Below, in pieces: positions 14,172-14,866 of a stretch of 14,866 bases of DNA. Every line of letters starts with the position of its first letter. Within the stretch, counting starts at the first letter, position 1. The position numbers and the translations under genes were made by a program. This stretch comes from Candidatus Latescibacterota bacterium (lineage in GTDB: Bacteria > Latescibacterota > MVCY01), in NCBI GenBank assembly GCA_030669445.1, contig DAOVDP010000013.1, forward strand, positions 1 to 14,866, in the 5' to 3' direction. The notes beneath the pieces were generated by a model, which did no database searches, was not told the origin of the DNA, and worked only from the letters and a program-made list of their open reading frames with translations.

Positions 14172-14866
<695 letters not shown>

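Overview
The window is one unbroken run of genes, all on the minus strand (transcription runs from high to low coordinates). It reads rpoC (3' end) - rpsL - rpsG - fusA - rpsJ - rplC - rplD - rplW - rplB - rpsS - [seven non-ribosomal genes] - rplV - rpsC - rplP (5' end). The outer genes are the bacterial str and S10 ribosomal operons fused end to end, without the tuf gene that often sits between fusA and rpsJ. Protein sequences, Shine-Dalgarno sites and gene order are bacterial. The mixture of repeat elements and an atypical operon suggests an uncultured, possibly candidate-phylum bacterium, but I cannot place it in a phylum from this sequence.

Region by region. 8243-14866 holds the rpoC tail, the str genes and the first half of the S10 operon, tightly packed with overlaps (rpoC/rpsL 26 nt, rplD/rplW 4 nt). 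The exceptions are the rpsL-rpsG and rpsG-fusA spacers, which carry palindromic repeat elements. 1236-8242 is an insertion of about 7 kb exactly between rpsS and rplV, two genes that are normally neighbours. In transcription order it carries an SDR oxidoreductase of the mannonate/fructuronate type, a long-form 6-phosphogluconate dehydrogenase, a pyrophosphate-type phosphofructokinase, a DUF5678-like small protein, a retropepsin-like aspartyl protease, a HAD phosphatase-like protein and a LarA-family nickel-dependent racemase/epimerase. 1-1235 resumes the S10 operon with rplV, rpsC and the start of rplP, intact and in the same orientation.

How the genes may work together. The metabolic genes fit a sugar-acid (aldonate) route. 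The SDR could interconvert fructuronate and mannonate, the LarA-family enzyme could epimerise mannonate and gluconate at C2, 6-phosphogluconate dehydrogenase would make ribulose-5-phosphate, and PPi-PFK would run glycolysis or gluconeogenesis reversibly. A gluconate kinase is not in the window, so this is a hypothesis. The small DUF5678/protease pair in the middle of the insert is visibly AT-richer, has its own extended -10 promoter, and looks like a second, independent insertion into the metabolic cluster. No tRNA, rRNA, CRISPR array, transposase or integrase is seen. No gene-free stretch exceeds about 211 bp.
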